Of a DNA stretch of 64,000 bases, positions 1 to 63,985 are shown one piece after another. Under the pieces are notes generated by a model. The model made no database searches. It saw only the letters and a list, made by a program, of their open reading frames with translations, and was not told the origin of the DNA. This stretch comes from Effrenium voratum (lineage: Eukaryota; Sar; Dinophyceae; Suessiales; Symbiodiniaceae): positions 879,501-943,500 of the forward strand of contig CAUJNA010003316.1 in the NCBI GenBank assembly GCA_963377175.1, in the 5' to 3' direction. The translations under genes were made by a program, and so were the position numbers. The first letter of the stretch is position 1, and every line of letters begins with the position of its first letter.

Positions 1-228
1 GCTAAAAAATAGGAATCGGTCGAAAATGGAGCCCTAGCAAATGGAAAGGTAGACAAAAACCTGCATGACCCCAGCCGCTTAATTTTGAGCTACATCCATA
101 TAGTCTGGCTACGCTATCAGCACTGCTTCTTGGGAACAATTGCTGTTTGCACAGGTTCGTCCAGGAACCCTCAACCAGACTTCAACGGGGGTAAAGCTGG
201 GCTCAACGAGGCGTTGGAACGTGTCCAG

Positions 229-53198
<52,970 letters not shown>

Positions 53199-53514
53199 CG
53201 CGGCAAAGTGTCCGGCCCAGGCGCCCCGTGTTCCAAGTTGGCCCAGCAGCTTCCGGCGTGGGATTTGGGCTTGTCTTTTAGGGAACCCCCGGAATGGTTG
53301 TTTTCCTCTTAGTTTCCCTTCAAAGCCATCCAACAAATCGCCGCAAAAAAGACACACCCGTTTGTCTCCAGTTGGGGGGACCTCACAAAATGGAGGAAGT
53401 CCCTCTGGTTTGCCCATCAAACCAAAGAGAGGAGGTTCCGAAGAACGACACGACCAACGGTTGGCCGCTGGCTCTTTGACCGCGGCAACAGGTGTCACTG
53501 CCCGGGCCACTGCA

Positions 53515-53544
53515 ATGGGTGATCCGGATGAGACACAGTACAAT
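53515..53544 (+). CDS. Actin-like exon 1 with start codon
   Basis: ATG followed by GDPDETQYN, the acidic N terminus usual for actins. GC donor (GCCATC) at 53,545, phase 0. The six bases GCCATC are repeated as the first six bases of the next exon, like a target-site duplication around the intron. Confidence 0.6.
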
Positions 53545-56500
53545 GCCATCTGACTTGTTCAGTATCTGTTTTGTTGGTAGTGTCTTTGTAGACGTTTCGC
53601 CTTTTGAGTGGCGGCTGGAACCAACACAAGTGTTTAACCTCTGACTCGGTAACTAAACTGTATGATTCAAACGCTTTGAAGGGCCGGCAACGAAAGCGGT
53701 CCGATTTAGGAGCTAAACTCCGCCAAGCCTTAGTTGGTGGATTGACTTGGTGAATGGAAAGCCGCTAACCTCCAGACCATCCATCCAAACCAAAGGCAAG
53801 TGAGCAGAGAAAGGCTCTGATTTGAAGCTCAGGCCATCGTCATTCTGGACGCGGGGGCAAGGTGCAAGGTGGGCTTTGGCACGAACCCCATCTCCGAGCT
53901 GATCGAGTTCCCTGCTGTGGTGGGGCGCCTGAGAGTTCAGCCTGCTGCCCAGCCCTGTGGCGCCGTTTTCTTTTTCTTCTTCCATTTGGTTAAGAATATG
54001 ATTGATTTTCCCCAGCTGGTTTTAAAGGGAATCTATCACTACTGGAAATATTTCAATTTGTCGGGGGGACTTCAGGAAATGGAGGTCTTCTTTTTCTTTA
54101 TTGGGGTCACACACGCGCTCTCTCTTGTGGATCCTGGTGTCTAAATTCGGGAATTACGTGCCGCCGCATGGGGCCCGAGTTTGGAGACCCTATTTGTGGC
54201 CGGTGTTGTTCTTTGAAGAACCAGCATGAATCAATCGTAGCTGTTTGTCTCTTGTGGCGAGTTCGCTGAAAGAAGCAGCCGCCAATCAAACTTGGTCCAT
54301 TTTCATATCATGTGGCAAGTTCCCCACTGTTTGGCTGAGGTTTGCATGATCACCAGTTGCGTCGACCGGGACGTGTGGGTGGGCGAGGAGGCTGAGGAGT
54401 ACAGAGCGATCCTGACGTTGAAGCAGCCCGTAGCCAACGGCATCGTGAGCGACAACCGTGAGATGGAGTGAGCGACGTCAAAATATGGTTGTTTCTCGAA
54501 ATCGTTAATGGAAAGCAACAGGAAACAACCACCTGGAGGGTCCCTTGTTTTGACACTGTCCCAGAATATATGCTCACTCTTGAATGCCAAAGTACACATC
54601 CTTCAAGGGGACGCATTTGCTTGTGCATGTCATTTGGTTATTCTTGGTGGGTAAATCCGGAAAGCGTATATTATATACGGGTATGTGTTAAAACAGGGGG
54701 ACCCCTAAAACATAATGGTTGTCCTTTTTTCCTTTAAACCCAGCGGGAAGGGCAGCCTCAACCACCCTAAGGCTCCCGATGCTTTGTGGGTTCTCAAAAT
54801 GGGTTCTTTTGAAGGGCCCCTGGGGGGTCCGGGTTCTTCATTGGAGGGCCCAGGGCCCTGCATAGGGGTCATGAGCCGGGCCGGTGCTCAGGTGGATTTG
54901 GAGGCATTGCTACAAACGGCTGGGGGTTGAAGCGGAAAACCATCCGCTGCTTCTGATGGAATCGGCCTGGCTGCCAAAGGATCTGAGACCCTGCCCAGTG
55001 GCAACCTTTTCCTTGTTGTTTGGAAGGCTTTTTTTGGTTTTGCATAGCCCACAACCGAAAGTTTCTGGCCGTATGTCCGATTTTGTTGTGTTTTTTTCTT
55101 TTCCAGACTCCCTATTCACCGCACATGTGTTCCTTTTTGTGGGCTCCGATTTTTTTTGGAAGGGCTTCCCTGGTCGTCCAGCTTCCCCTTCACTGGTTTG
55201 GAGACCGGTGGTTTAGGATTTGAACCCCGGGCAAATGGGAGTTTTGGTTGAGCCCCTCGCGTCAAGGCTCCAAACCAGGGGGAAGTTGATCTGAGGAGAT
55301 ACTGGGTATTGCACAAGCTGATGCAAGATCTCGAGATCCCTTGGCTGGGGCTGATGAATCATGCGACGCTTTCCTTGTATGCATCCGGACGAACCACGGG
55401 TGTAGCGTCTTGGATTCGACTGCGTCTTGAGTTGGCTTGGGAGTTTAGAGACTTGTGGGTCAAAGATAGGTACCCAACATTGAACCCTGGCAAATGAGCA
55501 CCTGGACTACCTGCGGTCTGGCAGCTTCATTTTGACCCATATCATACCCACTTCTCGCGGTGATTCCTTCACAGTGAGGAAGCGCTTCCCGCAATCAAAA
55601 GACAAGGCGCAATTCGAAAGATGTCAAACTGGGCCCATTGGCCATTGGCAGGTTTCCGCCTGTTTGTTTTTCTTAAATTAATTCCATTCAGTGATTTGCT
55701 GTCACGCGGCTTGAGGGAATTATATTGTGTTGGCCCTTACAGTAGCAATGAAAAGCAAGGAACTTACTCGACCTGCCACAGATGACTCGTGGACATTCCC
55801 AGATGATCGACTTTGATTGTTTCCCGTGGCGATGATTGGTGACTCCCTGGTTTTGAACAATGCTCACTAATTGATAATTTTCTCATCAGTTGTAGTGCAC
55901 GTGTCTTTAAGTTTGATCAGCATGTCATCATGCGATATTAGTGCGTGAGGAGAATCCCCAAAGGTTGACAGTGCTGTTCTCGTCGTTGTTCGGGTCAGGT
56001 TGTGGTTGCTGTTCTTGTTGATGTTGATATTGTTGCAGTTGCTATTGTTGCTACTGTTGCTGCTGTCTTTTTCATCAGCCCTGTATCAGGGGTTGTTGTG
56101 ACCTAGAGCCCAGTGGTCTTTGCATCTAGGTTTTGCAGTGTCGTTTTGCTCGTTTTGATCGTCCCGTTTTCTTTCTGGACGATGTCTATTGCTCAGGGGG
56201 ATTAACCCACTTGGGTGAAGTGACGCTCTTGTCATCGTTGTTGCTGGGAAACAGTTTGCATTGTTGCTTATTGTGGTTTAGTGGAAAATCCCCACTTAGC
56301 TGCTAAAATTCGATTTGTTGCTCCCCTTCCAACGTCGGCTTCTGAAGGTCGTTGACTGCGGTGAGACCGGGTGTCGAGCTATCCCTGTCCACGATGGCTT
56401 CGTCATCTCTCATGCGGTCAACCGGTCCGGGTTCACTGGTCGGGACCTGACCGAGCGGCTTCGGAGGTGCTTGGCAGAGACAGACAGGCAGGGCGTTGCT

Positions 56501-56556
56501 GTCACAGTGTGCTTATGATTCGTAGGTTCAAGGGCATGGTTGCATATATAAAATGA

Positions 56557-56592
<36 letters not shown>

Positions 56593-57466
56593 TCCAGTCC
56601 CCACCAGGCCACCAAACCCCCCCCTTGCAAGGTTCCCCCCTCCCCCCCGAGCCCCGAGCCGCGGCCTTGCCATTTAGCAACCCGTCGGAACCGTTCAAGG
56701 ATACCAGACATTTTCATTTACCCTGTCTAACATGGAACCTGACTCCTTTAAAGTAGACCCTCTGTTGGGTTCCATGCTAGCTAACCCCTTCCTTCCATTC
56801 AGCTGACCCCCCCCCCCCCTTTCGCAGCTGCCAGGCGTTTCCTGAAAGCCCAGGGAAGGACAGATGCGGAGCGCTACAAAGAGGACAGCTCGGGAGCTTT
56901 TCGGTTGGTGTAAAGGACAACCGAAAGGAAGCCATCAGGTTTTGAGTCGGCCCCCCCGTGTGTTGTTTGCAAGCCATCGAGGACTGAACCATATGGGTGG
57001 CTCGCCTTTTCTTGAGGGTGCCATCGTCTTGCTGGTTTTAAAGGGATACCAAAAGCAAAGCCACAATGTTGGAGGGCCCCCCTAAAAAAGACAATCCTAT
57101 ATATATATATATATATGGATGAGGCAGCCCGTCTGATTCTTTTTTTTGGGTCGACCCCCCTTTAGTATGTACTGATGATGAGTTACATGTCCTAATCAAA
57201 AAAGCAATGGTTTCCCTTCCTCCCGCTAGCATGGCAGCTGTGGGAGGGTACCTGGAAGATCAGTTTCCTCTTGGAGGGACCCCTTGTCAGGTGCCACGTT
57301 AGTGGGAGAGAGGGTTAGTTGTTCGAACAAACCACCCGCAGGAGTCTCCATGACCCTTAAAAGATTGGGGCATTCACCAAAATCAAGGGGTCAAGAAGCG
57401 CCCTGAGCAGAGGAGCACTGCTTTGTGGCCCTTGACTACGAGAAGGAGAGGGAAAATGCCAGGACG
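53515..57466 (+). CDS. Divergent actin-like protein, N-terminal about 60% (8 exons, 3' part not found)
   Basis: Actin-family ATP-binding fold protein. Spliced in phase, eight exons give about 230 residues that align to conventional actin from the start codon to the CYVALDFE region (mine is HCFVALDYE). Conserved landmarks: the YASGRTTG turn, GRDLTERL, LTLKQPVANGIV, HPLLLMES. Nucleotide-site residues are altered: the first phosphate loop reads DAGARCKVGF instead of D-GSG-CKAGF, the second DCGETGC instead of DSGDGVT, and the catalytic glutamine before LSLYASG appears to be histidine. The DNase-loop region is shortened. It is therefore an actin-related protein of unknown class, possibly without ATPase activity, or a decaying copy. 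No exon for the C-terminal 40% is visible before the satellite at 58.7 kb. Confidence 0.8.
53833..53924 (+). CDS. Actin-like exon 2 (phosphate loop 1)
   Basis: Reads AIVILDAGARCKVGFG then TNPISELIEFPAVVG, aligned with LVVDNGSG-CKAGFAGD-P and FPSIVG of actin. Acceptor GCTCAG, GC donor at 53,925, phase 2. The next intron (53,925-54,356) contains an M7 element near 54,013-54,083. Confidence 0.82.
54013..54083. mobile_element. Short dispersed element, family M7
   Basis: Third copy, in the actin-like gene: TTTTAAAGGGAATCTATCAC, CTACTGGAAATATTT, then GGGGACTTCAGGAAATGGA. So this family occurs in introns of both genes. Confidence 0.5.
54357..54467 (+). CDS. Actin-like exon 3
   Basis: Reads CVDRDVWVGEEAEEYRAILT then LKQPVANGIVSDNREME, matching [29 protein letters not shown]. 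Acceptor ATCACCAG, donor GTGAGC, phase 2. The roughly ten residues of the DNase-binding loop are missing compared with actin. Confidence 0.87.
54892..54984 (+). CDS. Actin-like exon 4
   Basis: Reads WIWRHCYKRLGVEAENHPLL then LMESAWLPKD, matching [28 protein letters not shown] of actin. Acceptor GCTCAG (phase 2). The best donor is GA (GAGACC), so this is a GA-AG intron. The eight bases GATCTGAG occur at both intron ends. Confidence 0.85.
55296..55401 (+). CDS. Actin-like exon 5
   Basis: Reads RYWVLHKLMQDLEIPWLGLM then NHATLSLYASGRTTG. The last eleven residues are nearly identical to actin. Splicing CT to G at the 5' side gives exactly the residue count of actin. GT donor (GTAGCG), phase 0. 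An M3 element (about 55,453-55,550) lies just downstream; I see no further exon in 55,551-56,347. Confidence 0.88.
55453..55550. mobile_element. Small TIR element, family M3
   Basis: Starts TTGTGGGTCAAAGATAGG and ends CATTTTGACCCATATC, with GAACCCTGGCAAATGAGC inside. It sits 50 bp inside an actin-like intron. Confidence 0.65.
56215..56338 (+). repeat. Dispersed repeat shared with 50,058-50,185 (copy 2)
   Basis: Same blocks as copy 1, ending 10 bp before actin-like exon 6, so it supplies sequence right up to that acceptor region. Confidence 0.85.
56348..56492 (+). CDS. Actin-like exon 6 (phosphate loop 2)
   Basis: Reads VVDCGETGCRAIPVHDGFVI then SHAVNRSGFTGRDLTERLRR and CLAETDRQ, aligned with [33 protein letters not shown] of actin. 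Acceptor CTGAAG, GC donor at 56,493, phase 1. Confidence 0.88.
56553..56590 (+). repeat. AT dinucleotide run
   Basis: ATATAT run with a single CAT break. Similar short AT runs lie at 6,424, 48,765, 51,792 and 57,098. Confidence 0.9.
56864..56887 (+). CDS. Actin-like exon 7 (24-bp microexon)
   Basis: Encodes DAERYKED with its joins, equivalent to TAERE--RDIKE of actin. Acceptor AGGACAG, GC donor (GCTCGG), phase 1. Accepted because it joins both neighbours in phase. Confidence 0.6.
57411..57466 (+). CDS. Actin-like exon 8 (last found; 3' boundary uncertain)
   Basis: Reads KEHCFVALDYEKERENAR across the 5' join, matching KEKLCYVALDFE-EM of actin. Acceptor TGAGCAG. A GC donor at 57,467 is likely; reading on gives TALDKDHSTGA and a stop. 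No later actin segment (the ERFR-PE-LF region onwards) is seen in 57,467-58,700. Confidence 0.75.
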
Positions 57467-58740
57467 GCGCTCGACAAGGACCACAGTACTGGAGCCTAGC
57501 TACTTAGAAGGGGAGGGGGGGAAATCTTAAAATTCAATTATGTCTGTAGATCAAAGGCATCGAATGGCTAACTTGAACCCTTTACATCCTTTGAACCTTT
57601 AGATCAATGGAACGTCTAAGTGTTCAGCCGCTGTTTAATCTCCAAGCCCCAAGTCTTGTACGGAAGGGAAGGGCGTGACTTGAAAGAGCCTTTCCACATC
57701 TTCCCGGAAACTGGGAAGGGAATGCTCTGATCCGTTTCCATGCGTAAATAGGCCAAGGGAGCCTTCCGTTAAGCACGGCCAAGGAAGCAAAGGTGCCGCA
57801 AACTGCAATAGGTCCTGGGTCAAAATCAGACCGCAGGTTTTCGATACATTTTTACCAGGGATCATCGGGGAGTGAGTCTAATCTTGGGCAAAACCGGCGT
57901 GTTTTTGCGCCGCGACTCGCCAACTTTTGGACGAGTTGTCAGTGAGCCGTGTCTCCTTTTGGGATGTTGAAGGTGCCTTTGTTGTTTTTTTCTTGGGAGG
58001 GGGTGTCCATTTGAAATTAACCAAGACAAGGTGGCCCTCCCATGGAGATCGACTGGACTCTTGAGGTAAGCAGGTTGGCAGATTCTCGCTGGAATGAAGA
58101 AGCGCATGTTGGAACATATTCGTAGCCACGAGTCAGCCAGTTTGGAGCTCAAAGAGGAAGGGCTAAGAGAGCCACAAACAGGAGTCGGGGGTGACTCAAG
58201 AGTGACATCCTTTCGACGCCCGACCTGACAAGATCCATGTGCCAATCAAATGAGCAAATGCACAGCGTCCATGTGTAGAGGATTCTGCTTTTTGGGCCAA
58301 AACCGCGCCGGCTCTTGGGTTTCATGTCGAGGTGAGGGCAGGTGTTTCAGCCGAAAGCTATGGGGTGCATAGACCCAGATAGGCGACAAAGTAGCTTGGA
58401 GCAGATTTCAGGGAGGGTTCAAAAGGGGGGTTCTAGAAGGTTCCCGGCTGTTGGGGATATTGGGTCGTTTCAAGGACCAAATCGGGAGAGCACACCTTGC
58501 CGGCCCAACAATCCCCGCAAGTTACAGCAAGTTAGGCTTGCCTTCGTTTGGCTGGGTTGGATCCAAGTGATGGTCAAACCTTGACTGGAGCTCCGGACTG
58601 GACCAGATGCAAAACCTGGACAAGTGAAAGTCAGAGGGAAAGGCAACTGTCCAGTGCTTGAGTAGACCTCATTGAGGCTGTGGTATCGATATGACTCATA
58701 CATCCTTGGTCACATTGATTGTCAATCAGGGGACTTGGAT
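57467..58740 (+). other. Stretch without recognised gene between actin-like exon 8 and the satellite
   Basis: No actin C-terminal motif seen. Contains an M3 half-element (about 57,806-57,860, GGGTCAAAATCAGACCGCAG to TTACCAGGGATC) and an M4-like fragment near 57,985-58,055 (GGAGGGGGTGTCC to CCCATGGAGATCGACTGG). The piece at about 58,350-58,465 resembles 51,840-51,945 (TAGACCCAGA, AGGGTTC, GCTGTTGG). Confidence 0.6.
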
Positions 58741-61700
58741 CTTGTTGCCGATCGGAGAGGTGGCTGTGATCAACGCACACGGCCTACCGCCACTGCCGAC
58801 GTGTCCCTTGATGCTTGTTGATGTCTTGCGCCCTACCCACAGGAGGCAGCAGAGCAAGCCGATCGAAGTCGATTGGTCTGCCTCCTGCACACCGCTGGCC
58901 GGGTGTGGGGAGCCATGCATGGAGCGATCCGCTCGGCACGCTTGGGGCCAACGCACCGAGCTCTGTGGTGTATGACAGCAGGACAATGGGCTAAGTGCCT
59001 GCTGGGCGTGTCTTTCTGCGCCGGATGGCTGCAGCGGCCCGACCCGAATAGTGCCGACCTGGCATGCTCGTTCCATTGAAATTGCTCGAAGTCGAGTGAG
59101 GAGTTGCCGAGGCCAGTAGCCGAATAGTATTTGGCTTTTACGGTCCGGCCCCTGCCTTAGCTCCGCCGCCGAAATTTGCCTGGCTTGGAGGGGAGGCCGC
59201 TCTGAGGTCTGAGGGTTTCAGGTTCTGTCGCTTGCAGTTTTGCGGATGTCTGTGGCGTGGTCTTCAGTTGAGCTCGTGCTGGTGTTGCTGATTTATTTCA
59301 GCAATTGAAATTGAAAGCAGTGTGCGTTAGCATGTCGAGAAGCAGAAGCCCAGCTTAGCGTCAAGCGATCGAAAAGCGGTGCAGCCGTACTTCTGATTTG
59401 CTTGCATGTTTTGTTGTGGACCTCTTTGACGCTGTGGTTTGATTCTGACTCACATCCTTGTTCACATCGACTTTCAATGACTTGGATCATGTCGGCATGT
59501 CAATCGGAGAGGCGGCTGTGATCAACGCCGAACGCCGCAGCTGCCAACGACTCACATCATGCCTGTTGATGTCTTGCGCGCCTTACTCGCGGGAGGCAGC
59601 AGAGCAAGCCGATTGAGATCGATTGGTCTGCCTCCTGCACACCGCTGGCCGGGTGTGAGGAGCCATGCATGGAGCGATCCGCTCGGCACTCTTGGGGCCA
59701 ACGCACCGAGCTCTGCGATGTATGACAGCAGGGCGATGGGCTAAGTGCCTGCTGGGCGTGTTTGTCTGCGCCGGATGGCAGCGGTCCGATCCGAATGGTA
59801 TCCGGGTTGCTGTCCCTGCTTTAGGTTCGCCTGCCGAAATTTGCCTGGCTTGGAGGGGACGCCGCTCTGTTTTGTGAGGGTGTCAGGTTTTGTCGCTTGC
59901 ACTTTTGCGCCGGTCTTTGGCGTTGGTCTTTTAGTTCAGATCGTGCCAGTGTTGCCGATTTCATTCAGCAACTCAAAGTGCAAGGTGCTAGGCAAATGTG
60001 GCAGCCTTGCAACTGGAGGTTGTGACATGAGCTAAGTTGAATCCTGGACGATTGAAAGTTACACGTCCGAGGGGGGATGTCACACGCTACTATCCGTGCA
60101 GCCGTACTGTTGATTTGCTTGCAGTGCTATTGTGTAGACCTTTGCTGTGGTTTCATTGTGGCTCGTTCAATTATGCTAGTGCACATCCACACTTTCAATG
60201 ACTTGGATTTTGTAGTCTTGTCGATCGGAGAGGCGGCTCTTACACAAGATGCTTGTTGATGTCGTGCGCCCTACCAACAGGAGGCAGCAGAGCAAGCCGA
60301 TTGAGATCGATTGGTCTGCCTCCTGCACACCGCTGGCCGGGTGTGGGGAGCCATGCATGGAGCGATCCGCTCGGCACGCTTGGGGCCAACGCACCAAGCT
60401 CTGTGGTGTATGACAGCAGGACAATGGGCTAAGTGCCTGCTGGGCGTGTCTTTCTGCGCCGGATGGCTGCAGCGTCCCGACCCGAATCTTGCCGACCTGG
60501 CATGCTCGTACCATTGCTCGAAGTCGAGTGAGGAGTTGCCGAGGCGAGTAGCCGAATGCTATTTGGCTTTTACGGTCCGGCCCCTGCCTTAGCTCCGCCG
60601 CCGAAATTTGCCTGGCTTGGAGGGGAGGCCGCTCTGAGGTCTGAGAGTTTCAGGTTCTGTCGCTTGCAGTTTTGCGGATGTCTTTGCCATGGTCTTCAGT
60701 TGAGCTCGCGCTGGCATCGCTGATTTAGTTCAGCAATTAAAAGCAGTGTGCGTTAGCATGTCGATAAACTCTGCTTAACAACAAGCGATCGTAAAGCGGT
60801 GCAGCCGTACTTCTGATTTGCTTGCATGTGTTGTTGTGGACCTCTTTGATGCTGTGTTTTGATTCTGACTCACATATCCTTGTTCACCTGCGTTTGCAAT
60901 GACTTGGATCATGTCGGCATGTCAATCGGAGAGGCTGCAGCGACCAACGCACACAGTGGAGCGATCCGCTCGGCACGCTTGGGGCCAACGCACCGAGCTC
61001 TGCGATGTATGACAGCAGGGCGATGGGCTAAGTGCCTGCTGGGCGTGTCTTTCTGCGCCGGATGGCAGCGGCCCGATCCGAATGGTATCCGGGTTGCTGT
61101 CCCTGCTTTTGGTTCGCCTGCCGAAATTTGCCTGGCTTGGAGGGGACGCCGCTCTGTTTTGTGAGGGTGTCAGGTTTTGTCGCTTGCAGTTTTGCGCCGG
61201 TCTTTGGCGTTGGTCTTTCACTTGAGCTCGTGCCAGTGTTGCCGATTTCATTCAGCAACTCAAAGTACAAGGTGCTAGGCAAATGTGGCAGCCTTGCAAC
61301 TGGAGGTTGTGACATGAGTTAAGTTGAATCCTGGACGACTGAAAGTTACACGTCCGAGGGGGGATGTCACATGCTATCTGCACAGCCGTGGTTTTTTGAT
61401 TTGCTTGCATGGCTATTGTGTTGGCCTCTTTGATGCTGTGGTTGCATTCTGACTCGCACATCCACACTTTTAATGACTTGGATTTTGTAGACATGTCGAT
61501 CGGAGAGGCGGCTCTTACACAGGATGCTTGTTGATGTCTTGCGCCCTACCCACGGGAGGCAGCAGAGCAAGCCGATCGAAATCGATTGGTCTGCCTCCTG
61601 CACACCGCTGGCCGGGTGTGGGGAGCCATGCATGGAGCGATCCGCTCGGCACGCTTGGGGCCAACGCACCGAGCTCTGTGGTGTATGACAGCAGGACAAT

Positions 61701-63985
61701 GGGCTAAGTGCCTGCTGGGCGTGTCTTTCTGCGCCGGATGGCTGCAGCGTCCCGACCCGAATAGTGCCGACCTGGCATGCTCGTTCCATTGCTCGAAGTT
61801 GAGTGAGGAGGGTCCGGCCCCTGCCTTAGCTCCGCCGCCGAAATTTGCCTGGCTTGGAGGGGAGGCCGCTCTGAGGTCTGAGGGTTTCAGGTTCTGTCGC
61901 TTGCAGTTTTGCGGATGTCTTTGGCGTGGTCTTCAGTTGAGCTCGCGTTGGCATCGCTGATTTTGTTCAGCAATTGAAAGCAGTGTGCGTTAGCATGTCG
62001 ATAAACTCTGCTTAACGTCAAGCGATCGTAAAGCGGTGCAGCCGTACTTCTGATTTGCTTGCATGTTTTGTTGTGGACCTCTTTGATGCTGTGGTTTGAT
62101 TCTGACTCACATATCCTTGTTCACTTGCGTTTGCAATGGATCATGTCGGCATGTCAATCGGAGAGGCTGCAGCGACCAACGCACACGGTGGAGCGATCCG
62201 CTCGGCACGCTTGGGGCCAACGCACCGAGCTCTGCGATGTATGACAGCAGGGCGATGGGCTAAGCAACTGCTGGGCGTGTCTTTCCGATCCGCATGGTAT
62301 CCGGGTTGCTGTCCCTGCTTTAGGTCCGCCTGCCGAAATTTGCCTGGCTTGGAGGGGACGCGGCTCTGTTTTGTGAGGGTGTCAGGTTTTGTCGCTTGCA
62401 GTTTTGCGCCGGTCTTTGGCGTTGGTCTTTCACTTGAGCTCGTGCCAGTGTTGCCGATTTCATTCAGCAACTGAAAGTGCAAGGTGCTAGGCAAATGTGG
62501 CAGCCTTGCAACTGGAGGTTGTGACATGAGTTAAGTTGAATCCTGGACGACTGAAAGTTACACGTCCGAGGGGGGATGTTACATGCTATCCGCACAGCCG
62601 TGCTTTTGATTTGCTTGCATGGCTATTGTGTTGACATCTTTGATGCTGTGGTTACATTCTGACTCGCAGAAATATCCTAGTGCACATCCACACTTTCAAT
62701 GACTTGGATTTTGTAGTCTTGTCGATCGGAGAGGCGGCTCTTACACAAGATGGTTGTTGATGTCGTGCGCTCTACCAACAGGAGGCAGCAGAGCAAGCCG
62801 ATTGAGATCGATTGGTCTGCCTCCTGCACACCGCTGGCCGGGTGTGGGGAGCCATGCATGGAGCGATCCGCTCGGCACGCTTGGGGCCAACGCACCGAGC
62901 TTTGCGGCGTATGACAGCAGGATGATGGACTAAGTGCCTGCTGGGCGTGTCTTTCTGCGCCGGATGGCTGCAGCGGCCCGACCCGAATAGTGCCGACCTG
63001 GCATGCTCGTTCCATTGCTCGAAGTCGAGCGAGGAGTTGCCGAGGCCAGTAGCCGAATGGTATTTGGCTTTTACGGTCCGGCCCCTGCCTTAGCTCCGCC
63101 CCGCTCTGATGTCTGAGGTTTTCAGTTGAGCTCGTGCTGGTGTTGCTGATTTATTTCAGCAATTGAAATTGAAAGCAGTGTGCGTTGGCATGTCGAGAAG
63201 CCCTGCTTAGCGTCAAGCGATCGTAACGCGGTGCAGCCGTGCTTCTGATTTGCTTGCATGTTTTGTTGTGGACATTTTTGCCGCTGTGGTTTGATTCTGA
63301 CTTACATATCCTTGTTGACTGCCGTTTGCAATGTCTTGGATCATGTCGGCGTGTGATCGGAGGGGCGGCTGTGATCAACGCTGCCGCTGCCGACCACTCA
63401 CATCATGCCTGTTGATGTCTTGCGCACTCACAGGAGGCAGCAGAGCAAGCCGATCGAAATCGATTGGTCTGCCTCTTGCACACCGCTGGCCGGGTGTGGG
63501 GAGCCATGCATGGAGCGATCCGCTCGGCACGCTTGGGGCCAACGCACCGAGCTTTGCGGCGTATGACAGCAGGATGATGGGCTAAGTGCCTGCTGGGCGT
63601 GTCTTTCTGCGCCAGATGGCTGCAGCGGCCCGACCCGAATCTTGCCGACCTGGCATGCTCGTACCATTGCTCGAAGTCGAGTGAGGAGGTGCCGAGGCCA
63701 GTAGCCGAATGGTATTTGGCTGTTGCGGTCCGGTCGTCCGGTCCCTGCTTTAGCTCCGCCGAAATCGATCTGAGGTCGAGGGTTTCAGGTTGTGTCGCTT
63801 GCAGTTTTGCGGCTGTCTGTGGCGTTGGTCTTCAGTTGAGCTCGTGCTGGTGTTGCCGATTTCTTTCAGCAATTGAAAGCAGGGTGCGTTAGCATGTCGA
63901 GACTGCTTAACGTCAAGCGATCGTAAAGCGTTGCAGCCGTACTTCTGATTTGCTTGCATGTTTTGTTGTGGACCTCTTTGATGCA
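58740..63985 (+). repeat. Satellite of 560-750-bp units, eight copies to the window end, two alternating subtypes
   Basis: The marker GAGCGATCCGCTCGGCAC occurs near 58,922, 59,672, 60,360, 60,959, 61,635, 62,192, 62,864 and 63,513. Type 1 units continue CCCGACCCGAAT-GCCGACCTGGCATGC, type 2 units GATCCGAATGGTATCCGGG. Order: 1,2,1,2,1,2,1,1. Reading frames of up to 140 codons on both strands repeat with the units and match nothing I know. Confidence 0.95.

Noticed and set aside
58740..63960. Repeated frames of 70-140 codons on both strands in the satellite
   Set aside because: They recur with each unit, break at different points, and match no family; satellite artefacts.
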